Part shown: positions 54,886 to 64,000 of the stretch, piece by piece | How positions within the stretch are numbered: position 1 is the first letter of the stretch | How the letters are laid out: the number at the start of each line of letters is the position of its first letter | Origin: Aphanomyces cochlioides | Taxonomy: Eukaryota; Oomycota; Saprolegniomycetes; Saprolegniales; Verrucalvaceae | NCBI GenBank assembly: GCA_019828595.1 | Contig: JAHQRK010000028.1 | Location: forward strand, 496,001 to 560,000 | Direction of reading: 5' to 3' | Length of the DNA stretch: 64,000 bases | Program-made: the position numbers and the translations under genes | Notes under the pieces: model-generated | The model's input: only the letters and a program-made list of their open reading frames with translations | What the model was told of the DNA's origin: nothing | Databases searched by the model: none

Positions 54886-56708
54886 ATGGAGTTGGCTGGT
54901 GTCACGAGCGGCGAACTCTACGTGCGACTGCTCTGTCGGTCGTCAGGATCTCTGCTCGATGGCGTCGGCGTCGCCATGGTCGAGTTCCTCCAGACGCAGC
55001 TCCCGTCGCCAGACGACTATGCGGCCAAGCGGTCGTCGCTTCGTTCACTTCGGCACCAGTGGCGAGTACGTCCGAGTCGACCCTTCCATCCACCAACCAC
55101 TTACTGCTCTAGCGGACCAAACAGCTCAAGATCGACGAGCTACAGACAAGGAAACTCCTGTGTCGAGCGCCAGCCGTCGGCGTTGAAGCGTTGCGAGCGC
55201 AGCCTGAAGCGTTCCTCACCGACTTTGCCGCGGGCCATCGTGTGCTCGACCAGACGCTCCTGTCGCTCCTGCTGCGGTTCTACTTGTCGGTGGAAGCAGA
55301 GAGGAAACAAATTGCGCAGTGGCATGCAAGTGAACAAGCACTGTGCGATGTCCTGGCTGCGCAAGCCAAGCGCGCCCTGCACTTGCGGTGCGTCCCCCTT
55401 TTGCCCCCCCGCGATTTCCCCCCTGGACCTTTATCTTGTAGTACGTTCGCCATCTATCTTGAGAACGAGACGGCGTCGCAAGCCAAGCTCCATCGGTTGG
55501 ATCCCCAGCACCCCCAAGGCTTGAGATGTCGCCGCGCTGCGCTCGACAACATCAAACCAGGCGCCCCCCGTACTGGCAGTCCCCCCCTTGGCGTCCCCCT
55601 CATGGATCTTAGGCATGGAGGTGGTCGACGTGTATAAAATCGAGCACGCCCCGCTTTTGCACGACTTTCAAGCGCTCGTGGCGTCGCTGTTGCCGTCCGT
55701 CAAAGTCAAAGGGCTCTTCTGTAGTGTGCCCATGGACGCCGTCGAGCATTGCGTCGCCTTTGGCATGGATTCGACTCGAAATGTCTTCCGCAAGAGCTGG
55801 TACTCGACGGCCAAGGACAAAAAGTACGCCGAGCAGATTGCACAGTCGTCCTCTCGCATCGAGGTACATCCTCACAGCTCACTTCCACCGCCATCTTGAC
55901 CTTGTGGCGGTAGTTTCCCAAGCGATTTTCACGCTACAGTTCGTTCCCTGAGCTCCAGGATGCATCCTCTCCATACATGGCACTCTGTCGTGTCGCCATG
56001 CACCAAGTCGCCGTCGAACCGACCGACCAAATGCGAGTTTTCCCATCCGACGCCGTCGATACTTTGTATTTCGAGTCCACGGTGCGCTTCCGACTGCCCA
56101 TGACGTCTCATGGCTTCGTTGTAGGAAGAATACCTCGTGCGCCATGGCCACTACGTCGTGCCGGAGTTCCTCATCGAGGTACGCATTCCACGGCCGTCTC
56201 ATCAACTTGACGGCGGTTTGACTAGCTCCGTCCTGCTCTTCCCGACACCCCTGAAGCCTCTGGAGTCGCGGCAGGAGCAGCAGCAGCGACTATCGAGCTG
56301 GACATGCCAGATATCAAACCCATTGGGGCGATGCACGACGCGCTGCCGCATCCGACCGCTTGTCCACTCGACATGTCGACTTCAAGCATCTCGAAAGGCA
56401 TTCGCAAGATGAAACCAGAGTTGTTCGACTTGCATCACGCTGTCGAGCCGCCCAAGACGTTTCTCCAGCAGCGTTCGGCGCTCTTGCACACGATTGTCCG
56501 TGCGATGCAGCAGCATTGGGACCGTGTCGGTCAAATGTGGTGTCTCCATGCGCGTCGGCGACCTCCGCCAGCTCTCGCCTTGCAACACAACAATCAAATG
56601 GACGACGCTACCGCCGCCGTCGGTGGTCGACGGCTCCAACCACCGCCGAAAGCCAAAGTCAGAGCGAAGCCCCTCGTGGGGAGTCCATACCTTCCTGTCA
56701 TGCGGTAG
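54886..56708 (+). CDS. PARP-like protein, 7 exons (~512 aa)
   Basis: Exons about 54886-55065, 55113-55387, 55442-55569, 55613-55863, 55914-56081, 56125-56178 and 56226-56708. An N-terminal helical region of about 150 residues precedes a segment resembling the ADP-ribosyltransferase fold of PARPs: VYKIEHAPLLHDFQ, a central GMDSTRNVF, YMALCRVAMHQV and EEYLVRHGHYVVPEFLIEL (compare PARP xVxPEYLI). The LFHGT histidine motif is not recognisable; LFCSVP stands there. The C-terminal 130 residues are rich in Pro and Arg. I call it PARP-like and doubt catalysis. It ends 13 bases from the converging bZIP gene. Confidence 0.6.
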
Positions 56709-56721
56709 TAGAGAGTCGTTG

Positions 56722-57907
56722 TTATGAAAGGAGCGCGTCAAAGAAATCGTTTCGTTTCTGGAGGACGCTCTGGCCTTGTCGGAAGACCGCTTGCTGGAAC
56801 TCTGCAAACTGCAAATGCTCTGGAATGTGCCGCAAGTCCAAGTTGTAAAACGTCTCTTCTTCTTGCCACGTGGCGAATTCCTTGCCGCGTATGAGGGAAT
56901 GGATCGTCCAGCATTCCTTGACGAGCGTCGTCGTGTGACTGATCCGCTCGACGAAAATCCTAGAAAAGAGTGAGCTACCAACGATGGCCATGGAGGAGTA
57001 TGTACCAGCCCGCCGCGTCGCGTTTGAAGAGCCCGAGGGGATTCTTGTCATCGGATAAAATGTTTCGCGCGACGAGGATCGATCGGTTCTCGTCGACGAA
57101 CTGTCGATGGAGATAGTTCTGCACGACGTCCTCGATGCGCGGATTGCCAATGTTGCGGCGGCGGTAGACAATGTTCATCTCGTGCAGCGCGGCTTCGTCG
57201 CCGTCGTTTGTCTCGAGCAACGCATAGCCAAAGCCATTCGAATCGATAAAGAACCTCCGATATGCGGCGGTCACGTCCTCAAACGCGACGTTCACGACGC
57301 GCTGGTGGCGAATAAGCACTTTGAACTGGTCGTCCACGCCAAGGTCGACGCTGAAGAAGAGGTCGTGCGTCGCGGGAAACCTATTCGATGCAAAGATCCG
57401 TCGACTGTTGTGGTATAATTGCTGCGTGATCCAGTCAAAGCCAAGGCGTCGCGCGTCGGGATCTTCCAGCAGCGACACGTGCTGCCACGTTTCGTGGCCA
57501 TGACGCAAACACGTCTACATTGCACCATGTCAGACTTGACCACAATCCATCGTACATACCTGGGCGGCCATGAGATTGCCCACGAACGCCATCATGAGCC
57601 GCGTCAGGCGGTGGTGATTCACGACTTGGACGCGCAATTTACGGTTCTCTGCGTGGCTAATCTCGACGGCGTCGTGGAGGGCCAACGCGACGTCTGCCCA
57701 TGGCAACATGCCAGTGGATTCGGATCCAGCAGCAGCCGTCGAGGTTGTCGTGGCGCGGACAGCTTGGAGCTGCGCTTCCAGTTCTATCGCCCGTTGGCGG
57801 AGCTCATCACGATAGACCGAGCGTTCCTTCCGGTATCGCTTCTGCGCCTTGCGCTGGTATTCATTGCGATTCCGCGTGTTTCGTTCCTTCGTTGTCGGGA
57901 CGGCCAT
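56722..57907 (-). CDS. bZIP transcription factor, oomycete type, 3 exons (364 aa)
   Basis: Exons 57560-57907, 57006-57514 and 56722-56959 give 365 codons; the introns are 45 and 46 bases. Residues 1-45 are the basic region and leucine-zipper start (RNEYQRKAQKRYRKERS followed by a heptad segment). The rest, about 270 residues, is the long C-terminal domain typical of oomycete bZIP proteins, with FDWITQQLYHNSRRIF, VNVAFEDVTAAYRRFF and RIEDVVQNYLHRQFVDENR; it may be START-like. It probably binds DNA as a dimer in the nucleus. Confidence 0.85.
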
Positions 57908-58958
57908 GTCGTCGAAAGTGTCGACTCATTGGACCAAATTGCGACCAGGTGGCGCAGTCGTCTTTATTTGAGACGGGATGATCGGCCACATTGCACTTGT
58001 CACTTGATCGAATGGCCAAGTAGCCCTCCAACGCATGGAGCGCACTCCTCCATGAGCAAAAAGCCATCGACAGCCTCTCCACGACACTGGGTTGACTTTC
58101 CTAGCTGTAGCCAACGTTAAAAGGCGACGAAAGCATTCCCCCCGTCAAGCCCCCCCCCCTTCGACGTTGGACGCCACTCTGTGCAGCGCATGGAGGTTGT
58201 CTGCGATGCCGAGACTGGAGAGTGCATGGGAAACACACGGACGATCTTCCTGCAACGAGACACGGCCTCTCATGACATATGACTGCGCTGGATGCGATCG
58301 AGGAGGGCGATCGGAAGCGGGAAGACCGTAATGGATAATGGGTGTCTTGCACGCATGGGAGGCAACTTACTCGACGTCGTCGTGTCTCTGGCGTTGATTG
58401 CAATCGGCGGCGCTCAATCTCTCCAAGCCACGGTTGCTGCTAGCGGCGAGAGACGACATTGTTGGACGGGTGAGAGAGATCTGTCACCCACCTCGCCAGT
58501 GTCTTTGTGCTGCTCTACGCGACGACCTCTCGATGGAATTCAGCGTCAACGTGACTTCCGCCTCGCTGGATCATCTCTATCGCCTGTACCGTCGTCACAA
58601 AGTCATGTCCATGGACATGGGTCATCTCACTCCCTTCGTTCCAGCGACACAGCCACACAGACACCCAGAGCATGGCAGGATCAGCTAGAATCCCCGGTGC
58701 AAATCGTGGCATGCAAGGTCTCTCTATCGGTCCTCGAGTTGAGCAATCCATTGTCGCCTGTCTGGCCTTGGATTCCTCGCCGAGACGACAGTACGGTATG
58801 CCAAAGTTATAGAACAACGTCGTGGTCGTTGCGTATCACGACGACTGTAGTCACTGCGTCAGCTCGACTGCCAGCCCTCGGACGGAGGTAGGAGCGAGAG
58901 ATATCATGGAGAGAACGCATGGTCGGGAGATGGGCGGGAGATGATAGAATAGAGTGGA
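57908..58958. other. intergenic, no gene seen
   Basis: About 1 kb between the bZIP start and the ankyrin gene end. Includes a C10 run near 58151. Open frames here are not protein-like. Confidence 0.45.
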
Positions 58959-59756
58959 TTAGATAGTGAGCTCTCGGTTACGACTAATGTGTGCTAACCA
59001 GTCGAGGACATCCTCTTGTTGGGTCTGGACGGCCTTCATGATGGCGTCGTCAATTCCTTTGATGACTTCGGGGCGATTGTGGACGAGCCAGCGGAGCATG
59101 ACGGGATTCCGCGCCGCGACCACACCTCGCAACACGCGATGGCTGCAGCCTTCTCGGCGGTTCTTGTGCAGCCACTCGACAATCGCGGGGTAGTTGTTGA
59201 TCGCGGCGTGGTCCATCGCGGCGGTCGTGCAGCCTGTGTAGTCGATCGAGTCGAGGTACTGCAGGACGTGATACTGTCCACCCGCTGCGGACACGTCTAT
59301 GAGATACCATGGACACGTGTGAAGGCCGCCGCGGATGCGTTTGTGTTCATGTTGGACGACGGGGACAAAGCCATAGAGTGCGGCGTGGAGCAGGACGACG
59401 TGGTGGCTCCCTGGCATGTCGGTGTAGAGCTGATCGAGGTGGTCGAGGCCATGGGTGGCGTACCAAACCGTGAGTGACCCATTGGCCGCGACGATGGCAT
59501 CGAGCGGGGCATCCGTTCGAAGCGCCGGTCGATTCCGTAGCGGTTCAAGCACCATCTTGATCACATTGCACGCGTCTCGGAGCGGCACCATCGCGATGGG
59601 AATGCCTTTTTGATAGCCGCAGATCATGGGCAGGAGCAGCTCGGACAAGACCACGTGGCGCGATGCTGCCGGCGACATCTTGGTAGTTCTGTGCAAGTTG
59701 AAAAATGGGGCAACCACCCACCCAACCAAGTCCACCACGCGTGACTCATCGCTCAT
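58959..59756 (-). CDS. ankyrin-repeat protein, paralogue of 48935-49651 (265 aa)
   Basis: Single exon with degenerate ankyrin units (LLHAALYGFVPVVQHEH, VSAAGGQYHVLQYLDSI, HAAINNYPAIVEWLHKNRREGCSH, VAARNPVMLRWLVHNR). It aligns along its length with the gene at 48935, sharing GGLHTCPWYLIDV and a C-terminal GIDDAIMKAV. The first ATG (59756) adds 26 residues over the ATG that matches the paralogue start (59678). Orientation is opposite to the paralogue, about 9 kb away. Confidence 0.87.
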   Translation of the reverse strand: MSDESRVVDLVGWVVAPFFNLHRTTKMSPAASRHVVLSELLLPMICGYQKGIPIAMVPLRDACNVIKMVLEPLRNRPALRTDAPLDAIVAANGSLTVWYATHGLDHLDQLYTDMPGSHHVVLLHAALYGFVPVVQHEHKRIRGGLHTCPWYLIDVSAAGGQYHVLQYLDSIDYTGCTTAAMDHAAINNYPAIVEWLHKNRREGCSHRVLRGVVAARNPVMLRWLVHNRPEVIKGIDDAIMKAVQTQQEDVLDWLAHISRNRELTI

Positions 59757-60771
59757 CCACGTCGGTTAGAGTGGCATGATGGCGCGTACAAGAGCTTGCG
59801 TTTAGTTCGTACAGTAGTTCACAGCGTGGGAGACTCCCATGGCGGTGGAAACCCGCGAACTAATCCAAGCACATGGCGAACTAAACGTCCTTGGTCGGGT
59901 CTGAGTTGGTTTCGTCGGGTGCAACCAAGAGACCGTCCGTCGGGTGAATCCCGCAGCGACCGACAGTAGATCGTTGTGACTGAACAAGGAGGATCAAGAG
60001 CCATGCGCAGCCATGGATGACTCCCATCGATGTGACGAAACAGTGCGACCACAGAGTTTCATCGAGAGATCGATGTACACTGTACGTAACATGGGCCAAC
60101 TGTGGCACAAGGTGCACTCCCAGCTCATGATATGAGTCTCGCGACGTTGAAACCAGAGCGCTTCATGCTTCATGCGCGCCACCACCACCGTCGTCGTCGT
60201 CGTTCAAAGGTTCGACCGACGGGAAGGTGCCCCATCACCGTCCAAGTGGTCAGTTTGTCGTGACCAACCCACGAGATTCATCCACAGTTCAGCGCGTTCC
60301 TCGTGTGAAATCACCTCGTGTGGTGTCCATGGCGAGACCAATTCGTTCCTTGAGCTGTCTCGACGCTCCAGACGTCCGTACAAGATGCCAACATGTTGGC
60401 GCGGTGAAAACGTTCCACTGCGGTTGTATTAGTCACGACCGACGATGAGATAGACAAGGAGCCAACTCTTGCTGCACAACTGACGACTAAACTTGCATGT
60501 GACTCAGCAACTCCCAGTCGGCATAGATTTGTAGAGAGAGGACGTCGCTCGAGTCCCATCATCCATGCGATGCCAACTCGCCCAAGTCCTATAGCATCCA
60601 TGGCCTAGTCACAGTCACGGCATCCAACGACGGTACAACCACCCATCTTGAGACTCACGTCGATTAGCGTGACTTTCATGGCGGTGCAGAACACCGACGG
60701 TGGTTGAAACTATGACTGTCGTGCCCACCATCGTCGTGTGACTTCGATCCAAGCTTCATGGATCGGTTGGA
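59757..60771. other. intergenic, no gene seen
   Basis: About 1 kb without a recognisable gene on either strand. Confidence 0.45.
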
Positions 60772-62826
60772 TTAAATGCCTAGCGGCAGAAGGTGCAGCA
60801 AGGATCGACGGAATTGGACGCACCTGGATTCAAACAGTGTAGCGGCCACGTCGATGAGATTGTCCATGTGATGGACGACGCCTTCCCGCCGCACGGCAGC
60901 GACGGTCGTGGCTAAATAACTGCAATGACCACCGTCAACGTCCATCGTGACGGGCGAGGTTGCGTACCTGAGTTGTGTCGCCAAGAGCGTGGCGGACGTC
61001 GCTGCAACTGCGACTTTCGTGGCCGTGACGCTGCATTCCAAGCAGTACACGCCGGCTTTGATGTTGGTCCAGACGGTCAAGAGCGGCGGCGATTGATTGC
61101 AAATCATGTCGAGCGTATCGCACTCGCTCGCGTCAAACTCTAAGGCATGGACGATGCCTTGGAAAGCGCCAATTTCTTCGGCCATGAGCGGCATCAGTGC
61201 CAAGCAGATATGCCCACGGAGGAAGAGGAGGAGAAACACAACCATGTGAACGCATCGTTGGAGCATCATGACGATCGCCGCCACTGGTTTTGACGGTGGC
61301 AGAGCTCGAATTGTCTTGGCGACGTAGGCAACCATGATCGCATAGTCGTCCGAGCTCAATGTCATGGACGAATGGCCGTCATGGCTAGCTCTGTACGCTT
61401 GAATTTCCGTCTGGAAGAGGTTGATCGCCGACCCTTGCACCTTCCTGAAGCTTGCAAGGATGTCCTCGATGGTAAACGTACTCGGCTGAGACCAAAAGTC
61501 TACTCAAACTCTCGTCAGCAACGCGGAAGAGCGGCGGGGAAAACGTACCGATGGCCCAATGGCCCAGGGCAATGACGCCCCAGAGATTCACATGCGGCGA
61601 TAATTCCGTGAGCAGCGTCGCGAGAGTTCGTTTCGTCGCTTGTTGGATCTGCATGGGGGAAATACCAGCAAGGATATAACTCGCGAGTTCAAACGATGCT
61701 GGCGGGATGAAGCGGAACATGTCGCGGTGATGGCGGCGATAGACGACCCAGTAGAGAACGATCAGGAGATACATGCCGGCTTTGACCAGCTTGGGGCTCT
61801 GCTTGGTGTGGAGGACAACGACGAAGTAGACCAAGAGGCCAAGCGCGAGGTAGTTGTCTTGGTGAATAAACCAAAAGAGATTGTAGAGACCGACGACTTT
61901 GAGCACCATGGGCACGCATGCCAGCATGCAAGGGATGAGGGAGATCGTGTACAATTTGTCCGACGACGTTTCCATCCACTGCTCGAGTCTCCTACGTGTT
62001 TGTCCACGTGAGTACTTCCATGGGGGACTGCAGGAATCTACCTGGACAGCACATTGAACATAGATTGTCGCCATGACGATGGCATGCAGACGATGCCAAT
62101 CGCAGCGACGGCAAGGAGAAGCAGCCCGAGCCAATTCTGCACGCAGACGCCGACGATTCCAACAGCAATGAGGAGTCCAGCGTTGGAGAGGTGGGGGCTG
62201 GAATGATGGAGATCCAATAGAATGAGCCAAACCAAGCGAAGGACAAGGTGGAGCAACGTTGAAACAGGTTGTCCACTGAAATTCAGCAACTCTGTCGATG
62301 GAGTCGTCACAGTTCTTGATGGATTGATGGAGCTGTTGGATGATTCTTGCCTTGGTAAAGACGGCAATGGCGTCATCATCTCGGGGGCGGAAGGCACAGA
62401 CGTTGCAGGCTGTGGAGGTTCCCGTGTCGCGGTGTGTAGTATTACAATGTCTTCGTCGGCAGCGAGTTCATCGATCACTGCAATCCGCGCTCGACGCAAT
62501 CTATCATGCAGGCTTTCGTCCTTCGGATCTGCTTGAATTCCGTGCTTGTACGTCTTGACAGCCTCGTCAAAACGTCGCTGTGCCATGAGAACATCGCCCA
62601 AGAGTCCATGTGCTGCACCGACTTTGGGCTCAAGAGCAAGCCAAGAGCGGGCATCCAGCTCGGCGTCGTCAGCGCGACCTAGCTCCAAGTACAATGTGCC
62701 ACGAGAACGCAACGCCAGCGCGTTCTTGGAGTTGACAGCGAGCTCAGATGTCCATGCTTGAATCTCTCCTTCCTTGTCGTTGGTCATGTGCATTCCCAAG
62801 ATGGATTTGGATTGGACGATAGACAT
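60772..62826 (-). CDS. TPR and multi-helix membrane protein, 3 exons (~651 aa)
   Basis: Exons 62042-62826, 61549-61991 and 60772-61499 join to 652 codons; introns are 49-50 bases. Residues about 15-110 are tetratricopeptide repeats (ALALRSRGTLYLELGRADDA, AAHGLLGDVLMAQRRFDEAV, KDESLHDRLRRAR). A Ser/Pro-rich linker follows. At least six hydrophobic segments come next (LLIAVGIVGVCVQNWLGLLL, CMLACVPMVLKVVGLYNLFW, GLLVYFVVVL, MYLLIVLYWVVY, VVFLLLFLRGHICLALM). It is probably an organellar or ER membrane protein using the TPRs to recruit partners. A later ATG (MTNDKEGE) is a possible alternative start. Confidence 0.8.
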
Positions 62827-62833
62827 TTGAAAA

Positions 62834-63397
62834 ATGTGCAATTTCAGCAACTCGTTTGTGGCCGTGGAAGAATGGCGACGCGGCGATCCAAGCCCGAAAC
62901 TCACGACGAATCCAGCATCTGAGCTTTGTTTCTGGCTGTGTATCGATCCCCCGCGACGTGGACAAGTGGCAGTGGGCGAACTCGCGCCGTCGCAATGGGC
63001 ACATGCGTACTTTTGTCAAGTGTTTCCACGTCCAAGTCCTTCCACCACACGGAATCGACCGACAGAGAAGAAGGAAGCATTCAAGTACTCGACGGATGTT
63101 GGGTCTACGCTTCTTTACGAAGACAACCACGTCAATGTATGGGACTTTCAAGTGGAACCACAGACAGGGTGCATCTACCACGTCCATCGTTTCCCGTACT
63201 TGTTTATCAACCTCGTGGAAGGAAGCACGCAAGCGACCGACGTCCAGGGCCATATCATGCAAGAAGAATCGATCCGTCACCACACAGCAGGCCAAATGAC
63301 GTTTGTAGACGTCGATGCCGAGAGCGAACTCCCAAACCACGCGTTCCAAAACGTCGCCACGACCAAGTTTTGCCAATACATCATCGAATTCAAGTGA
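62834..63397 (+). CDS. cupin-like protein (187 aa)
   Basis: The last 105 residues read as a small beta-barrel: STLLYEDNHVNVWDF, GCIYHVHRFPYLFINL, SIRHHTAGQMTFVDV, ending QYIIEFK, with the HVHR histidines in the position of a cupin metal motif. The first 80 residues (Cys- and Pro-rich) are less convincing and may include unspliced intron or an incorrect start. The start codon is only 7 bases from that of the divergent TPR gene, so one of the two starts is probably wrong. Confidence 0.6.
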   Translation: MCNFSNSFVAVEEWRRGDPSPKLTTNPASELCFWLCIDPPRRGQVAVGELAPSQWAHAYFCQVFPRPSPSTTRNRPTEKKEAFKYSTDVGSTLLYEDNHVNVWDFQVEPQTGCIYHVHRFPYLFINLVEGSTQATDVQGHIMQEESIRHHTAGQMTFVDVDAESELPNHAFQNVATTKFCQYIIEFK

Positions 63398-63696
63398 GTG
63401 GACGACTTTTGTGATCTATGTCCTCCATCTAATGCTATCTTCATGAATTTTGACCATCCTCGATCTCTCTGTCTCCTGGAAAACGTAGGAAGAGATAGTT
63501 TTGCATGAAGCCCTGCCTAGCAATCGAGAAGAGCGCCTACAGAAAGAGGCGACAAGCTCATTCGGCGCGGAAATCCAAACCTGCAATGATGTTGCTGCAA
63601 ACTTGACATTGACAGCGGCATTGCCTTGAAAACCCCGACAGAACTACCAGTGACAACGGCGACACGACTCCAATTACATGCATAACTTCTTGAGTA

Positions 63697-64000
63697 CTAT
63701 AGATCTTTCGCCAGCTCGGACAAAGTCGGGCTAGCTGGTTGTTCATCTGCCTCATCGGCTGCACTCTGAACTTCGATCGAGATCTGTTTACTGGAGTGAC
63801 CATCAATAGTCTCTGCTCCATCGTCCGATCGAGGCGACCCATTGAGTTGAGCATTTTTTTGCTCTGCTTGGTCGACTGCATCTGCTTGAGGCGTGGCTTG
63901 ATCGGGACCGTCGCCTTCTTCGTCACTCTGCCTCGAGGTCATGGGCACTCTGGACCGCCGTAGTCGTTTATTTCGCTCGCGCATTTGAATCGCTCCCACC
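63697..64000 (-). CDS. C-terminal part of an acidic protein, runs off the window
   Basis: A frame open from the window edge to the stop at 63697. A basic patch (RNKRLRRSR) is followed by about 75 residues rich in Asp, Glu, Gln and Ala, ending SPTLSELAKDL. No fold is recognisable and no start can be assigned; the gene may continue to the right. Confidence 0.4.
   Translation of the reverse strand, partial: VGAIQMRERNKRLRRSRVPMTSRQSDEEGDGPDQATPQADAVDQAEQKNAQLNGSPRSDDGAETIDGHSSKQISIEVQSAADEADEQPASPTLSELAKDL

Noticed and set aside
57908..58900. Open frame of 199 codons at 58292-58891
   Set aside because: Random-looking composition without motif; no start context or splice support.

Overview
The window looks like nuclear DNA of a filamentous oomycete, most likely a Saprolegniales species of the Aphanomyces kind. 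Genes lie close together on both strands. Introns are very short (about 40-55 bases, mostly GTACG/GTA...TGTAG), and many splice whole reading frames together cleanly. The protein families fit: long ankyrin-repeat kinases, a bZIP factor with a long C-terminal region, helicase-associated repeats, and a Ty3/gypsy chromovirus. No rRNA, convincing tRNA, CRISPR or bacterial-type operon signal was seen. Species is inference; exon boundaries were worked out by eye from reading frame and GT-AG signals.

Region 1 (about 0.7-24 kb) is a glutathione S-transferase (GST) birth-and-death array. It holds five intact cytosolic-type genes, one longer copy with a mitochondrial-like presequence, and several broken copies: a single frameshift, a double frameshift, a C-terminal fragment, and two half-genes fused tail to tail. 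A long coiled-coil gene, an unknown gene, an 11-exon unknown gene and an ankyrin gene interrupt the array. At 20.7-25.0 kb a membrane protein with eight conserved cysteines occurs three times in tandem. In two copies its C-terminus has been replaced by the C-terminal half of the neighbouring GST. This is the most unusual object in the window.

Region 2 (25-35 kb) holds conserved single genes: an RBR ubiquitin ligase, a UPRT-like protein that has lost the PRPP loop, a large RWD/CCCH/SANT/CHY zinc-finger protein, and a helicase-associated-repeat protein. A Stowaway-like element with a transposase remnant lies at 32.2 kb.

Region 3 (35-48 kb) is gene-poor. It contains a 15-base CCAAT-bearing repeat cluster, an ankyrin gene, a Harbinger-like MITE (547 bp, TAA target duplication; a second copy is cut by the window start), a frameshifted hAT transposase, and a complete LTR retrotransposon (5.4 kb, 5-bp target duplication, LTRs about 3% diverged) whose gag-pol frame is broken by two nonsense codons.

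Region 4 (48-64 kb) carries a pair of ankyrin paralogues in opposite orientation. They enclose an ankyrin/EF-hand/kinase protein ending in a CaaX box, a PARP-like protein and a bZIP gene. Beyond them lie a TPR membrane protein divergent from a cupin-like gene, and the end of an acidic protein that runs off the window. There is no shared pathway across the window. The GST array is the only clear functional cluster (detoxification).
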